A stretch of 64,000 nt of DNA from Planotetraspora silvatica. Lineage in GTDB: Bacteria; Actinomycetota; Actinomycetes; Streptosporangiales; Streptosporangiaceae. Location: NCBI RefSeq assembly GCF_016863315.1, contig NZ_BOOQ01000046.1, positions 55,733 through 119,732 on the forward strand. Reading direction: 5' to 3'. Within the stretch, counting starts at the first letter, position 1, and every line of letters begins with the position of its first letter. Positions 16,350-25,376 of this stretch are shown in pieces. A program made the translations under genes and the position numbers. The notes under the pieces were generated by a model. It ran no database searches, was not told the origin of the DNA, and saw nothing but the letters and a program-made list of their open reading frames with translations.

Positions 16350-17765
16350 ATGAACGCGAAAGACAAATGTTCGATCGTCGCACGCATCACGCTGTTCACC
16401 GGCGTGGTGGCCGCCATACTGTCCACGCTGCTGGCCGTCGTAATGATGGTCGCCACCCATAGTCTGGCCACTGGCTCGCTCATCCGAGAGGTCCGCGCGA
16501 TCAGTGGTCAGGTGGCCCAGAAGGCCGAGCGGTACGCCCAGGGCTACGTCGAGCTACCGGGTAGTCAGTTCCGCAACATCCAGATCGTCGATTCGCAGGG
16601 GCATGTCGTCGCCTCCACAACAGCGCTACGCGGCAAGCCGCCCATGGCCGAATTCGGCCCGGGCAGCCAGGGCAGCAAGCAGGCAGTCGTGTGCGATGGG
16701 GTGTTCGGGGCCGACAAGTGCGACATCGTGGTCGCGCAGTCGGCTCGCTGGCATCAGGTGAACTGGACCGTCTATGCCTCCTCACCTGTTGTGCCCTGGT
16801 GGATCGATCCGCAGTTCGCCGCCCTTCTCGGCGGGTCCGCGATCATCGTGGCCGTGGCCGTCACGTACCTCGCCAACCGGATCGCCATCGCGTCCCTCCG
16901 GCCGGTCGGTGCCATCCGACGGAAGCTCGACGAGATCAACGCGACCTGTCCCGGGCGCCGGGTACCGGTTCCGATTGGCAAGTGCGAGATCCACTATCTG
17001 GCCAAAAGCGTCAACCACACGCTGACCCGCCTGCAAGGAGCGATGGAGCGGCAGCGCCAGTTCGCCTCGGACGCCTCGCACGACCTGCGCAGCCCTCTCG
17101 CCGCGATCCGCGCGGAGGTCGAGGATGCGATGTCGGCGTCTCCAGAGGACACCATGAACAGGATGGGGCGCGCCGTTCTCTCAAGCTTGGACCGGCTTGA
17201 GGCGATCGTGTCCGACCTCCTGACCATCGCCAAAATGGACGCCGGCGCGCCCGGCAAGAACGATCCGGTCGACCTGGCAGAGCTGGCGAGCACGGAGTGC
17301 CAGATGCGCCACCACACAACCAAGAGGCTCGTCTGCCGTCTTGAACCGGACGTGGTCGTGCTGGGGGACCGGCCGCGCCTGGGCCGCCTGCTCACCAACC
17401 TCATCGACAACGCCGACCGGCACGCCGCAAGCACGATCACGGTCATCGTGCATCACGTCGAGTCCAACGACCGGGGCTTCCCGTACGGCGTCGCGGTACT
17501 GGAGGTGATCGACGACGGGCCGGGCATCGAGCCGGACAAGCGCGAGCTGGTATTCCAGCGGTTCGCCCGCCTGGACGCCGCCCGCAACAAAGACGCAGGG
17601 GGCACCGGGCTCGGCCTGCCGATCGCCCGGCAGATCGCCGAGGCGTGCGGAGGCACGCTGCGGATCGAAGACAGCGACTGCGGCGCCCGCTTCGTCCTGC
17701 GCCTTCCGCGCTACCGGGAGACCGACTCGCACACACAGGATCCAGGCCAGATCTCCATGACGTAG
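16350..17765 (+). CDS. Sensor histidine kinase (HAMP/HisKA type), paralogue A
   Basis: 471 residues. TM1 ~11-34 (ITLFTGVVAAILSTLLAVVM). Extracytoplasmic sensor ~35-150 with a two-cysteine motif (VVCDGVFGADKCDIVVAQ). TM2 ~160-182. HAMP linker. HisKA with the phospho-acceptor His in QFASDASHDLRSPLAAIRAE (~240-259). HATPase_c with NLIDNADRH, DDGPGI and GTGLGL. It should autophosphorylate and pass phosphate to a response regulator, but none adjoins. CGGAG precedes the ATG. The same architecture and motif recur at 61769-63181. Confidence 0.9.
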   Translation: MNAKDKCSIVARITLFTGVVAAILSTLLAVVMMVATHSLATGSLIREVRAISGQVAQKAERYAQGYVELPGSQFRNIQIVDSQGHVVASTTALRGKPPMAEFGPGSQGSKQAVVCDGVFGADKCDIVVAQSARWHQVNWTVYASSPVVPWWIDPQFAALLGGSAIIVAVAVTYLANRIAIASLRPVGAIRRKLDEINATCPGRRVPVPIGKCEIHYLAKSVNHTLTRLQGAMERQRQFASDASHDLRSPLAAIRAEVEDAMSASPEDTMNRMGRAVLSSLDRLEAIVSDLLTIAKMDAGAPGKNDPVDLAELASTECQMRHHTTKRLVCRLEPDVVVLGDRPRLGRLLTNLIDNADRHAASTITVIVHHVESNDRGFPYGVAVLEVIDDGPGIEPDKRELVFQRFARLDAARNKDAGGTGLGLPIARQIAEACGGTLRIEDSDCGARFVLRLPRYRETDSHTQDPGQISMT

Positions 17766-17846
17766 TCGGCGGAGGGACTCGCCGGCGACGGGGTTGGGGA
17801 ACAGCTCGTGCCACTCTTCCGGCGCTCGGTTGGAGGTGGGGATCGC
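17763..17846 (-). mobile_element. Fragment of an IS21-type IstB ATPase
   Basis: The minus strand encodes PTSNRAPEEWHELFPNPVAG followed by ESLRRL, which matches the C-terminal part of IstB-like transposition helper ATPases (TSNRAPxxWxxLFPNPVxxESLLDRL). Only ~28 codons remain, abutting the stop of the histidine kinase. No inverted repeats or transposase found. Confidence 0.6.
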
Positions 17847-18067
17847 TGAGCCGGCGGTGTGGAGACCATCTGGGGACCACATGTCATGCGCGTAGCCGAA
17901 CAACCTGTACGTCACCAAACGTCGTTCATGGCATCGCGATGTTCCAGAGGTGCTGGAATGGCGTCAATCGACGCACAGCGCTGATGCTTCAGCCTGATGA
18001 CCAGCCGGGCGGGAGGATCTCCCGAGTCGATCCGCACTGAGCACCATGCCGGCGCGATAGTCGTTTG

Positions 18068-18088
18068 GTTACAGTATCTAGCTGTAAC
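18068..18088. promoter_or_regulatory. Operator GTTACAG-N7-CTGTAAC (distal)
   Basis: Perfect 7-bp half-sites with a 7-base spacer, 98 bases upstream of the TetR start at 18186. Likely autoregulatory. Confidence 0.65.
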
Positions 18089-18120
18089 TGAGCGCATGAT
18101 CATCCTGCGAGCGGCAGTCA

Positions 18121-18143
18121 TGTTACAGTCACTCGCTGTAACA
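18121..18143. promoter_or_regulatory. Operator TGTTACAG-N7-CTGTAACA (proximal)
   Basis: Perfect 8-bp half-sites with a 7-base spacer, 43 bases upstream of the TetR start and 53 bp downstream of the distal copy. Near the expected promoter position, so probably the main autoregulatory site. Confidence 0.7.
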
Positions 18144-18185
18144 TATGCGGTATTGTGGTGGCAGTCGTCATCCGCGAGGTGATCC

Positions 18186-18878
18186 ATGGTCCGGGCACGA
18201 CAACCGCAGAGCGAACAACGCGGCGGCGATGGTGCAACGGGGGAGACCGACCGTGCGCATCTCGGAGGCCGGCCTCGGGACATGGCCATCGACGAGGCCA
18301 TCATCCTGGCCACCCGCGAGCGGCTTGTGCGCGACGGCTACTCGAGGATGACGATCGGTGACATCGTCGCCGATGCCAAGGTGACCCGGCCCACGCTGTA
18401 TCGCCGGTGGAACAACAAGTTCGATCTGGTGGTCGACGCGCTCGACTACGGTTTCCGCAAACAGCGCGACATGTACAGCGTCGACCTGTCCGAGTTGGAG
18501 CCTCGCGACGCGCTCGTCGAGGCCGTCGGCCGGCTCGACCCCGCCTACTACAACCCCGACGCCATGGTGCTGATGGGCAACTTCGCCGGCGAGGCGATCC
18601 GTACCCCGGAGCTGCTTGAGATCCTGCGCAAGCACGCTGTCGAGCCCCGCGTCGCCTTGGTGGAGGAGGTCCTGAAGCAGCTTCAGGAACGCGGCGCGGT
18701 CTACGCCGACATCGACACCCGCATGATCGCGATGATGTGCTTCGGCAGCTACTTTGCCGCGTTCTACTCCGGTGAGCCGAAGAAGGAGATTCCCGAACGC
18801 GTCGTGGCCGTGCTGTGGCCCGCCATCGCCGCCACCTCGCGACGGCGTTCCAGCACTCGAACCGGACGATCCAAATAG
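18186..18878 (+). CDS. TetR family transcriptional regulator
   Basis: 230 residues. A 30-residue polar N-terminal extension ends in GGRPRD. The helix-turn-helix is RMTIGDIVADAKVTRPTLYR (~54-73), followed by RWNNKFDLVVDAL. The C-terminal domain (FAGEAIRTPELLEILRKHAV) is the TetR_C_16 type common in actinomycetes. GAGGTGA lies 3 bases before the ATG. Two perfect operators precede it and a third site lies upstream of the sigma factor at 13948, suggesting a small regulon. Confidence 0.85.
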   Translation: MVRARQPQSEQRGGDGATGETDRAHLGGRPRDMAIDEAIILATRERLVRDGYSRMTIGDIVADAKVTRPTLYRRWNNKFDLVVDALDYGFRKQRDMYSVDLSELEPRDALVEAVGRLDPAYYNPDAMVLMGNFAGEAIRTPELLEILRKHAVEPRVALVEEVLKQLQERGAVYADIDTRMIAMMCFGSYFAAFYSGEPKKEIPERVVAVLWPAIAATSRRRSSTRTGRSK

Positions 18879-19212
18879 TCGCGAATGGGCATCTTCGGCG
18901 CCTCATCCTCAGGCATGCAACTGCACTCTCTATGACGGGAATGGCTGGCAACACGTGCTGAACGAGCATGTGGGCTTGTGGGGCAGGGCGTGAAGTGGAA
19001 CCCGGCGCCCACCCGTCGCGACAGCCGGGCTCTCAGCCCGCCCCAGCCCCGAAAAGCCCCGCCACACAGACACAGAGTCCCCGCCAGTGACCTGACGGGG
19101 ACTCATGAACGATCAAGGTTAAGGGTCCGATCGGGGACAGGGCCATCTCCAGTGCCTTGCAGGGACAATGGCCGCGAGCTCCCGGCGAATGAACGCTCCC
19201 GTTATAGGGGGC
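18879..19212. other. Intergenic between convergent genes
   Basis: 334 bases between the TetR gene and the minus-strand SDR. Apart from the hairpin at 19075 I see nothing. Confidence 0.4.
19075..19104. terminator. Stem-loop between convergent genes
   Basis: GAGTCCCCG at 19075-19083 pairs with CGGGGACTC at 19096-19104, and the loop flanks CAG/CTG extend the stem past one mismatch. It sits between two convergent genes, as expected for a bidirectional terminator. Confidence 0.5.
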
Positions 19213-20061
19213 TCATGCTCCGTTCGGCTTGCCCTGAGCGAGGCGGGAGATGTGGTCCCACTCCTCGAGGGCGGCGAGCCGGCCGGCGTATTCGGTGCGC
19301 AGAGCGTCCAGGCCGCCCGTGCCGAACAGCACGCGCAGCGGCGGAGCGGGCGCGTCGGCAACGGCCAGGAGGGCGTCGGCGGTTGCGGCGGTGTCTCCGG
19401 GGACGAAACCGGCGGCCTGTGCGCCGGCGTAGAGCGCCTCGCGCGCGTGCTGGTAGGCGGGGTCCTGCCGGGCCTGGGGGGAGGAGGCCGTAAGTCCCGA
19501 GGGGAACATGATCGGTTCGATGAGCGTGACATGGATGCCGTATGCCGCGACCTCGGCCGCGAGTGACTGGCTCATCGCCTCCAGTGCCCACTTCGAGGCG
19601 TTGTAGATACCCAGCGCCGGGTAGGCCACCAGACCGCCGAGCGAGGAGACCTGCATGATGTGTCCGGAGCGGCGCTCGCGCATGCCGGGCAGTACGGCGC
19701 GGGTAGTCCATACTGCGCCGAGGTAGTTGACGTCGATCTGAGCCCTGACCTGGTCGTCGGTAGGCTCCTCCAGGGCTCCGTGCAGCATGTGCCCGGCGTT
19801 GTTGACGAGCACGTCGATGCCCCCGAACTGCTTCTCGGCGGTGCTCACGGCGTCGTTGACGGCGGCCGTGTCCGCGACGTCGAGCTCCAGCGCGAGGACC
19901 TGGTCGCCGTAGCGGTCGACCAGGGGGCGCAGCGCCTGCGCGTTGCGGGAGGTCGCCGTGAGCCGGTCGCCACGGGCGAGGATCGCCTCGGCCCAGTGTG
20001 CGCCCAGGCCACGGGAAGCACCCGTGAGGAACCAGTTCCGGGGGGCACGAGAAGTACTCAT
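19213..20061 (-). CDS. Short-chain dehydrogenase/reductase
   Basis: 282 residues of a classical SDR: WFLTGASRGLGAHWAEAILA (~10-29, TGxxxGxG cofactor loop), VLALELDVADTAAVNDAV, DVLVNNAGHMLHGALEEPTD (NNAG), HIMQVSSLGGLVAYPALGIY and the catalytic NASKWALEAMSQSLAAEV (YNASK). All key residues are present. The C-terminal part is extended, as in actinobacterial NADP-dependent oxidoreductases of unknown substrate. It lies downstream of and in the same direction as the exporter at 20491, but 429 bases separate them. Confidence 0.85.
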   Translation of the reverse strand: MSTSRAPRNWFLTGASRGLGAHWAEAILARGDRLTATSRNAQALRPLVDRYGDQVLALELDVADTAAVNDAVSTAEKQFGGIDVLVNNAGHMLHGALEEPTDDQVRAQIDVNYLGAVWTTRAVLPGMRERRSGHIMQVSSLGGLVAYPALGIYNASKWALEAMSQSLAAEVAAYGIHVTLIEPIMFPSGLTASSPQARQDPAYQHAREALYAGAQAAGFVPGDTAATADALLAVADAPAPPLRVLFGTGGLDALRTEYAGRLAALEEWDHISRLAQGKPNGA

Positions 20062-20148
20062 GGAAGATGTCTCCGAAGGCTCGGTGGTCGGGTGTTTCCC
20101 GACGCCTGACCAGCGTGCTTCCGTGGCGCCGACGCAACCAGAGTCGGC

Positions 20149-20470
20149 TTACCCACGGATCGGGAGTCTCTGGCTGCAGGCTCTGGCAGATGAACGGGAT
20201 GCACTTCTGCAAGAGATCGCCGCTGCGTCCACCGACCGGCCGGGCGAGTCGAGGGGCACGGCCACGAGCCGGTCCGGCTCGATCAGCACGCAGTCGACGT
20301 CGGACACCTTGAGCCCGCCGAGGTCCGGCGTCGGGACGACCAGGGGGACGGTCTGGACGTCACCGACCGGCGGGGCCGGCCCCACGGCGCCGTCGGCCCA
20401 GGTCCACAGGGCGAACATGTGCCTGTCGGGCAGGTACGTGGCCGACTGTCCGACCGCGCCTCGGGGAGTT
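20149..20470 (-). other. Unrecognised coding-like remnant
   Basis: The minus frame reads YLPDRHMFALWTWADGAVGP, VGDVQTVPLVVPTPDLGGLK and VDCVLIEPDRLVAVPL, with the strand-rich look of a real C-terminal domain. It has no ribosome site and the last ~30 codons look random. A TGA stands in frame ~14 codons before YLPDRH. Probably the broken end of a lost gene; family not recognised. Confidence 0.3.
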
Positions 20471-20490
20471 TCTGCCTGGTTCCCATGGCT

Positions 20491-22122
20491 TCAGCGGGTG
20501 CCCACGTCGTCGCCTTCGCGGGCGGTCAGGTCCTCGGCCCCAGCCCGGGGGGCCGTCTCGTCCGCGGTCGGGCTGCCGTCCCGCGCGGGCTCCGGCTCAC
20601 CCCCGGCAGCCGCCGGTTTGCGGATCGGGCGCAGGGCGAGCAGCAGCACGGCCGCGCCGAAAAGCGCGATGAACATGATCCAGACCGCGCCGACATGCAT
20701 GGCGTGGACGAACGCGTCGTCGGCGGCGTGCCCGAGCGCGGGCAGGTGGGACGTGGTGGCGACGTGCCGCGCCTGTTCGGCGGAGACCCGCGCCTGCTCC
20801 CGTACCGGTCCGGGGACACCGTCCAGCGACGGCTCGATCGCGCGTCGGTACACGATCGACATGATCGTGCCGCCGACGGCGATACCGATCACACTGCCGG
20901 TCTGGCGCACGGTGTTGGTGACGGCCGACCCGGCACCGGCCCGCTCCAGCGGCAGCGTGCTGATCAGCGCCGCGGTCACCGGGCCGAGCACCATGCCGAT
21001 GGACAGGCCCTGGACCAGCAGCACGACCTCGATCCAGACGAGGGGCGTGCCCAGTCCGAAGAGCCCGTACGCGCCCATGGTCAGCGCCGCGACGATCAGC
21101 GCCGGCACGGCGACGAGCCGCAGCGACCAGTGGTGCACCAGGCGGGCGCCGACGGGCGCGCCGAAGATCGCGCCGAGCGCGGTCGGGAGGCTGGCCAGGC
21201 CCGCCTCGATCGGCGAGTAGCCGCGCGCGCCCTGCAGGTAGAACGCGTTGTAGAAGGTGACCGCGGATATGGCGAACAGGAGCAGGCCGAGCGCCGCGTT
21301 GCCGCCGCCGAACGCGCGCTGGGCGAGCAGCCGGGGATCAAAGCTCGGCATCTTGCTGCGCAGTTCGACGTGGACGAACACGGTCAGCAGGATCAGTCCG
21401 ACGACGATCGGCGCCCAGACGTCCGTACGGCCCCAGGCCGCCGCCTGACCCGCGCGGATCAGTCCGTAGGCGAGCGCCGCGAGGCCGGTGATGGACAGCA
21501 GCATCCCGGCCGGGTCCAGCGGTCGCACGACGGGGCTGCGGAAATTCGGGACCAGCAGGGCGATGCCGATCAGCGCGAGGACCACGACCGGGACGTTGAC
21601 CAGGAAGACCGAGCCCCACCAGAAGCGGTCGAGCAGCACACCGGCGAGCACCGGGCCCACGGCCATGCCGACACCGGCGGAGGTCGAGGAGATGGCGATC
21701 GCGGTCGACCGCGCCGGGCCGGTGAACGTCCATATGAGGATGGCCAGGTTGGCCGGCATGATCAGCGCGCTGCCGACGCCCATCGCCGCCCGCGCGGCGA
21801 TGAGCTGCCCCGCGTCCCCCGCGTACGCTGCCCACACCGAAGACGCGGCGAAGACCACCAGGCCCGTCGCGAGCACGGCCCGGTGGCCGAAGCGGTCGCC
21901 CAGCGCACCCGCGGTGAACATCAAGGTGGCGAAGGCCAGCGTGTACGAGCCGGTGGCCCACTGCAGCTCGGCCGGGCTGGCGTTCAGCCCACGGACCGGG
22001 TCCGCGAGGGTCTCCAGGGTGGTGCTCAGGACGGTGTTGTCCAGCCAGATCAGCAGTGAACACACCATGAGAACGGCAAGAATCAACCGCTGCCTGGAAT
22101 TCGGCAACGTGGATGTAGTCAT
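20491..22122 (-). CDS. MFS exporter, DHA2/14-TM (QacA-like)
   Basis: 543 residues, ~14 hydrophobic segments. Signatures: LIWLDNTVLSTTLETLADPV (helix 1, DxTVLxxxLPxI-like), ALGDRFGHRAVLATGLVVFA (loop 2-3, GDRxGxRR), SSTSAGVGMAVGPVLAGVLL (motif C, GxxxGPxxGG-like, of antiporters). These proteins expel drugs or own metabolites in exchange for protons. ATG 22122 has GAAGG 6 bases upstream; an upstream in-frame ATG at 22176 lacks one. A strong promoter candidate (TTGACA at 22190-22185, TACGGT at 22167-22162) precedes it, and the TTGACA segment is repeated three times. Confidence 0.9.
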   Translation of the reverse strand: MTTSTLPNSRQRLILAVLMVCSLLIWLDNTVLSTTLETLADPVRGLNASPAELQWATGSYTLAFATLMFTAGALGDRFGHRAVLATGLVVFAASSVWAAYAGDAGQLIAARAAMGVGSALIMPANLAILIWTFTGPARSTAIAISSTSAGVGMAVGPVLAGVLLDRFWWGSVFLVNVPVVVLALIGIALLVPNFRSPVVRPLDPAGMLLSITGLAALAYGLIRAGQAAAWGRTDVWAPIVVGLILLTVFVHVELRSKMPSFDPRLLAQRAFGGGNAALGLLLFAISAVTFYNAFYLQGARGYSPIEAGLASLPTALGAIFGAPVGARLVHHWSLRLVAVPALIVAALTMGAYGLFGLGTPLVWIEVVLLVQGLSIGMVLGPVTAALISTLPLERAGAGSAVTNTVRQTGSVIGIAVGGTIMSIVYRRAIEPSLDGVPGPVREQARVSAEQARHVATTSHLPALGHAADDAFVHAMHVGAVWIMFIALFGAAVLLLALRPIRKPAAAGGEPEPARDGSPTADETAPRAGAEDLTAREGDDVGTR

Positions 22123-22184
22123 GAATACCTTCGGATGCGGTCTGGAAAAGCCGACGAGCGGACCGTAGGCAACCATCGGGCGTG

Positions 22185-22330
22185 TGTCAATTCCCGGGCG
22201 GCCGGTAACAGTCGGCGATTTTCCGGCGCTCCCGAGGGCATACCGACAAGTGTTCTGTCAATTCTTGAAGATGTGAGCGGGCAGGCGGTTCAGTGCGCTT
22301 GCGTGGGCATGTCGCCAAGCGCTTTGTCAA
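22185..22330 (-). repeat. Three direct repeats carrying TTGACA boxes upstream of the exporter
   Basis: On the minus strand GAATTGACA occurs at about 22193-22185, 22264-22256 and 22333-22325, i.e. 71 and 69 bases apart. The flanking ~20 bases are also similar (…ACTTGTCGGTATGCCC and …GCTTGGCGACATGCCC). The nearest copy has a well-placed -10 (TACGGT, 17-base spacer). They may be tandem promoters or helically phased operator sites. Confidence 0.5.
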
Positions 22331-22724
22331 TTCCTGATCCTGTTGTTTGGCTTCGCGTGAATTCCGTGCCCCACCCCGTGTTCTGCCTCCGCTCCGCGCC
22401 CTGTCCCGCCCCGTGTACCGCGTCGTGCGCTGCACCGGAAGTAGGAAAAGGTGGTGAGCGCCGGCGCTGGTGCAGCCGCTCACGGGGCCCGTCCTGGGGC
22501 CGCCGAGTACCCAGACGGCTACCCCATGCGGGCGGTCCTTTCGGCCTGCCGGTTCAGCAGGCCGAACGTTCTTCCCCGCGTATTTTTGGAATAGGCGGAT
22601 TGGAATTCACCCGGGTCGGTGGAACGGAAGTCGCCGGGATATGCATGGAGAGCAGGGGACAGAACTGGCCGCATTCTCGCTAGGGTGGTGCTCGTCCGCA
22701 GGGAGAGGAAAGGCGCGCCCTGGA
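22331..22724. other. Intergenic, nothing recognisable
   Basis: About 390 bases upstream of the exporter repeats and downstream of the zinc-ribbon gene. A short GC-rich run near 22370-22430 and no convincing gene. Confidence 0.35.
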
Positions 22725-22964
22725 TCAGGTTTGCTCTGGCGGTTCTTCTATTCGCGCCCGCCAATTGATGTTCTGACCGGTGATCCCGAAGACTTCGTTC
22801 AGTCGGTTGCTGAGATCGCGAAAGGCGCCGCGCTCGGATTGCTGTTCAGGCGTCCAGGTCGCGTCGCATTCCTCGCGGAGGAGGAAGCTGATCTCGCCGC
22901 CCCGTACTCGGTAGGGCTTGGCCCATCCCTGACCGCATCGAGGACACCACTGTCGCCTGTGCAT
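22725..22964 (-). CDS. Small zinc-ribbon-like protein
   Basis: 79 residues starting MHRRQWCPRCGQGWAKPYRV; a second metal-binding half is REECDATW (~32-39), so CPxC and ExC pair up as in short actinobacterial proteins of the pattern WCPxCGQGWV…CEECxxxW. Helical tail GAFRDLSNRLNEVFGITGQ. The second half has only one cysteine (EEC), so the zinc site may be incomplete. Function unknown; start uncertain because no good ribosome site is seen. Confidence 0.5.
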   Translation of the reverse strand: MHRRQWCPRCGQGWAKPYRVRGGEISFLLREECDATWTPEQQSERGAFRDLSNRLNEVFGITGQNINWRARIEEPPEQT

Positions 22965-23070
22965 GCGGCCATGCTTTCCAACTGGAAAGCGTTCGTCACA
23001 ACGGCATGCCCAGTGACTTTGGCGGTGAGGTATTCGAGGCAGGTGTCGATTCCGTGGCGTCTTGTGCCAG

Positions 23071-24060
23071 TCAGGTCGGCGGCTTGGCTGGTGATCGTGG
23101 CATCGGCGGTGGGGAGGAGGAGGGCGGTGCCGTGTGCTCGACTGGCGGGCGTCGTGTCCATGGTCGTCGGGTGAGCTGCTGGTTGAGGCAGCGTGCCATG
23201 GCGGTGACCGCGGGAGACGGATCGGCTGTGCGGGTCGTGATGTGGACGTCGCGCGTGAGCCCCAAGGGGTCGGCCAATTGAAGATAGGCGATGCCAGGGC
23301 GGGCACCGGCGAGAAGTTCCGGCACCAGGGCCACGCCTAGGTCGGCGCCGACCAGAGATAGCAGCAAGTCGTAGTCGTCGGCACGGAAGGCGACGTATGG
23401 GATGAAGCCCGCCCGGCGGCAGGCGTGTTCGGTAACGGCCTGGAATCCCGTGACGGGCTTGGTCGCCACCCAGGCGGCGTCGGCGAAGTCGGCGAGACTG
23501 ACGGCGGTCTGCGCGGCTGGCCGTGCGTGGGCAGGGACGGCCAAGACCAGCCGATCGCGGTAAAGAAGTGTCTGATGCAGGCCACGCAGGTCCGGGCGTG
23601 GTACGTGCCGGTACCGGTGCGTGACGGCGAGGTCGATGGTGCCCTCGGCCACCGCGGGGATCGCCTCTTCGGGTTCCATCTCGGTGAAGGTGATGATGAT
23701 CTCAGGATGGCGGCGATGGAAGGCGGCGAGTGCGGGAACGGTCAAAGCCGGCCCGGAGGAGGCGAACGCGGCGAAGCGGAGGGTGCCGCCTTGTAATCCC
23801 GCGGCCGCATGGACCGCCCGAGTGGCCTCATGCAGTTCCGCCAGTACACGGCTGGCGCGGTCAGCGAGAACCTGACCTGCGGCGGTCAGGCGCACGCTGC
23901 GGGCGGAGCGCTCCAGCAGCGCCGCACCGATCTGGCGTTCAAGGGCGGCTAGTTGCTGGGAGGCCGCCGAGGCAGAGACACCTGCGCGGTCGGCGGCTCC
24001 GGCGATGGAACCGGTTTCTGCGACGTCCACTAGAATCTGAAGCTTCTTTGGATCAAGCAC
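23071..24060 (-). CDS. LysR family transcriptional regulator
   Basis: 329 residues. N-terminal winged helix DPKKLQILVDVAETGSIAGA, then ADRAGVSASAASQQLAALER (~22-41). The LysR substrate-binding domain starts at ~88 (GGTLRFAAFASSGPALTVPA). A Pro/Arg-rich tail of ~30 residues follows the domain. It is divergent from the ammonia-lyase at 24133 with 72 bases between the starts, the standard layout for LysR control of the neighbour; the effector could be the amino acid substrate. Confidence 0.85.
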   Translation of the reverse strand: MLDPKKLQILVDVAETGSIAGAADRAGVSASAASQQLAALERQIGAALLERSARSVRLTAAGQVLADRASRVLAELHEATRAVHAAAGLQGGTLRFAAFASSGPALTVPALAAFHRRHPEIIITFTEMEPEEAIPAVAEGTIDLAVTHRYRHVPRPDLRGLHQTLLYRDRLVLAVPAHARPAAQTAVSLADFADAAWVATKPVTGFQAVTEHACRRAGFIPYVAFRADDYDLLLSLVGADLGVALVPELLAGARPGIAYLQLADPLGLTRDVHITTRTADPSPAVTAMARCLNQQLTRRPWTRRPPVEHTAPPSSSPPPMPRSPAKPPT

Positions 24061-24132
24061 AAGAAAACCTTATGCTCATCGCAAGTGTGCACGCCTGGCG
24101 GTGGCCCGGTGCAGAAGTGCAGAGTCGAAGGC

Positions 24133-25107
24133 ATGCAGGTACCCCTCTCGGTACGCGCCGTGGCCGCCCCCACACCCGAAGATCTCAGAGCCGCGCAGCG
24201 TCTAATCGCCGCCAATTTGGCTCCGACCCCGGTCGATGCGGGGGCAGGCACAGCGCAAGATCCGACGCTGAAGTTGGAAAGCGTTCAGCCCACCGGGTCG
24301 TTCAAAGTCCGAGGAGCGCTGGCCGCGCTGGCCGTGGCGCCACCAGCGACACGGGTCGTCACTGCATCTGCCGGCAACCACGCCTTGGGCGTCGCCTTCG
24401 CGGCCAAGGCACTCGGCCGTGCGGCGACCGTGGTGGTGGCCGAAAACGCCTCGTCAGCCAAGGTCGGCCGGCTGCGGCGCTGGGGCGTCGATCTGGTGCA
24501 GACGGGCTCTAGTTACGACGACGCGGAGGCGTACGCGCGGGAACTCGCCGTTGGGGGCGCGCACTACATCTCGGCCTACAATGACCCGCACGTGATCGCC
24601 GGCCAGTCCACCATCGGCCGCGAACTCGATAGGCAGCTGGATGGGCCCCTCACTGTGGTGTGTGGCGTGGGAGGCGGAGGCTTGGCCGCCGGGCTGGGTT
24701 TGTGGGCGGCCAACCGCCCACAAACGCGCGTGGTCGGTGTAGAGGCCGCTGCTTCCAGGGCAGTTTCCGCGGCTGTCGCCGCAGGCCGCCAGGTCCCTGT
24801 CGCCGTCGATGTCACCATCGCCGATGGCATGGCCGGCAACATCGAGTTCGGCTCGGTCACCGTCGACCTCGTCGCGCGCTACGTCGACGATCTCGTCACC
24901 GTCACCGAGGCCGAGATCCTGTCCGCGCTTTGCTACCTGGCCGCCGAACGCGGCCACATAGCCGAGGGTGCCGGCGCCGCAGCTGTCGCCGCCCTGATCG
25001 CCGGAAAGATTACGCCACACGGGCGCGTGGTCGCCGTCGTGTCGGGCCGCAACATCACCCTGCCCGCCGTGGCCTCCGTGCTCGCCGAGCACCACCCCAT
25101 CCGCTGA
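24133..25107 (+). CDS. PLP-dependent threonine/serine ammonia-lyase
   Basis: 324 residues of the fold-type II PLP family. The PLP lysine is in LESVQPTGSFKVRGALAALA (~48-67), the Asn-containing ASAGNHALGVAFAAKALG loop follows, and the phosphate-binding glycine loop is VCGVGGGGLAAGLG (~176-189). There is no C-terminal ACT domain, so this is the short catabolic type, converting threonine or serine to a 2-oxoacid and ammonia (serine racemase activity is an alternative). ATG 24133 is preceded by GAAGG; a GTG at 24085 also reads in. Confidence 0.85.
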   Translation: MQVPLSVRAVAAPTPEDLRAAQRLIAANLAPTPVDAGAGTAQDPTLKLESVQPTGSFKVRGALAALAVAPPATRVVTASAGNHALGVAFAAKALGRAATVVVAENASSAKVGRLRRWGVDLVQTGSSYDDAEAYARELAVGGAHYISAYNDPHVIAGQSTIGRELDRQLDGPLTVVCGVGGGGLAAGLGLWAANRPQTRVVGVEAAASRAVSAAVAAGRQVPVAVDVTIADGMAGNIEFGSVTVDLVARYVDDLVTVTEAEILSALCYLAAERGHIAEGAGAAAVAALIAGKITPHGRVVAVVSGRNITLPAVASVLAEHHPIR

Positions 25108-25376
25108 AGCCCCCAGAACGAAGGCCCAGTAACCGCCATGTCGAACGCCAACCCGGCCCTCCCGAGGACGTGCTCACGCGAAATGTTCAAACGAGATGAG
25201 CTCGGCGGGGGACCGCTAGGAATCTACAACGTAAAGGCGGCAGGCTGGTCGCTCTTGGCGTCAAGCCGGGGTGGGGGTCTATCCAGATACAGATAACGGT
25301 GTAAGTCGCACGCAGGTCGCTGTGGTTCACCGACACGTGGCGCACATCGACGAGCGTCTCGTGCGGTCTCGCTGTC
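25108..25376. other. Intergenic, nothing recognisable
   Basis: About 270 bases after the ammonia-lyase. No gene, hairpin or clear site seen. Confidence 0.35.

Noticed and set aside
20419..22059. 546-codon plus-strand ORF opposite the MFS exporter
   Set aside because: Composition is Arg/Asp/Gln-rich with no domains; the minus strand clearly encodes a 14-helix transporter.
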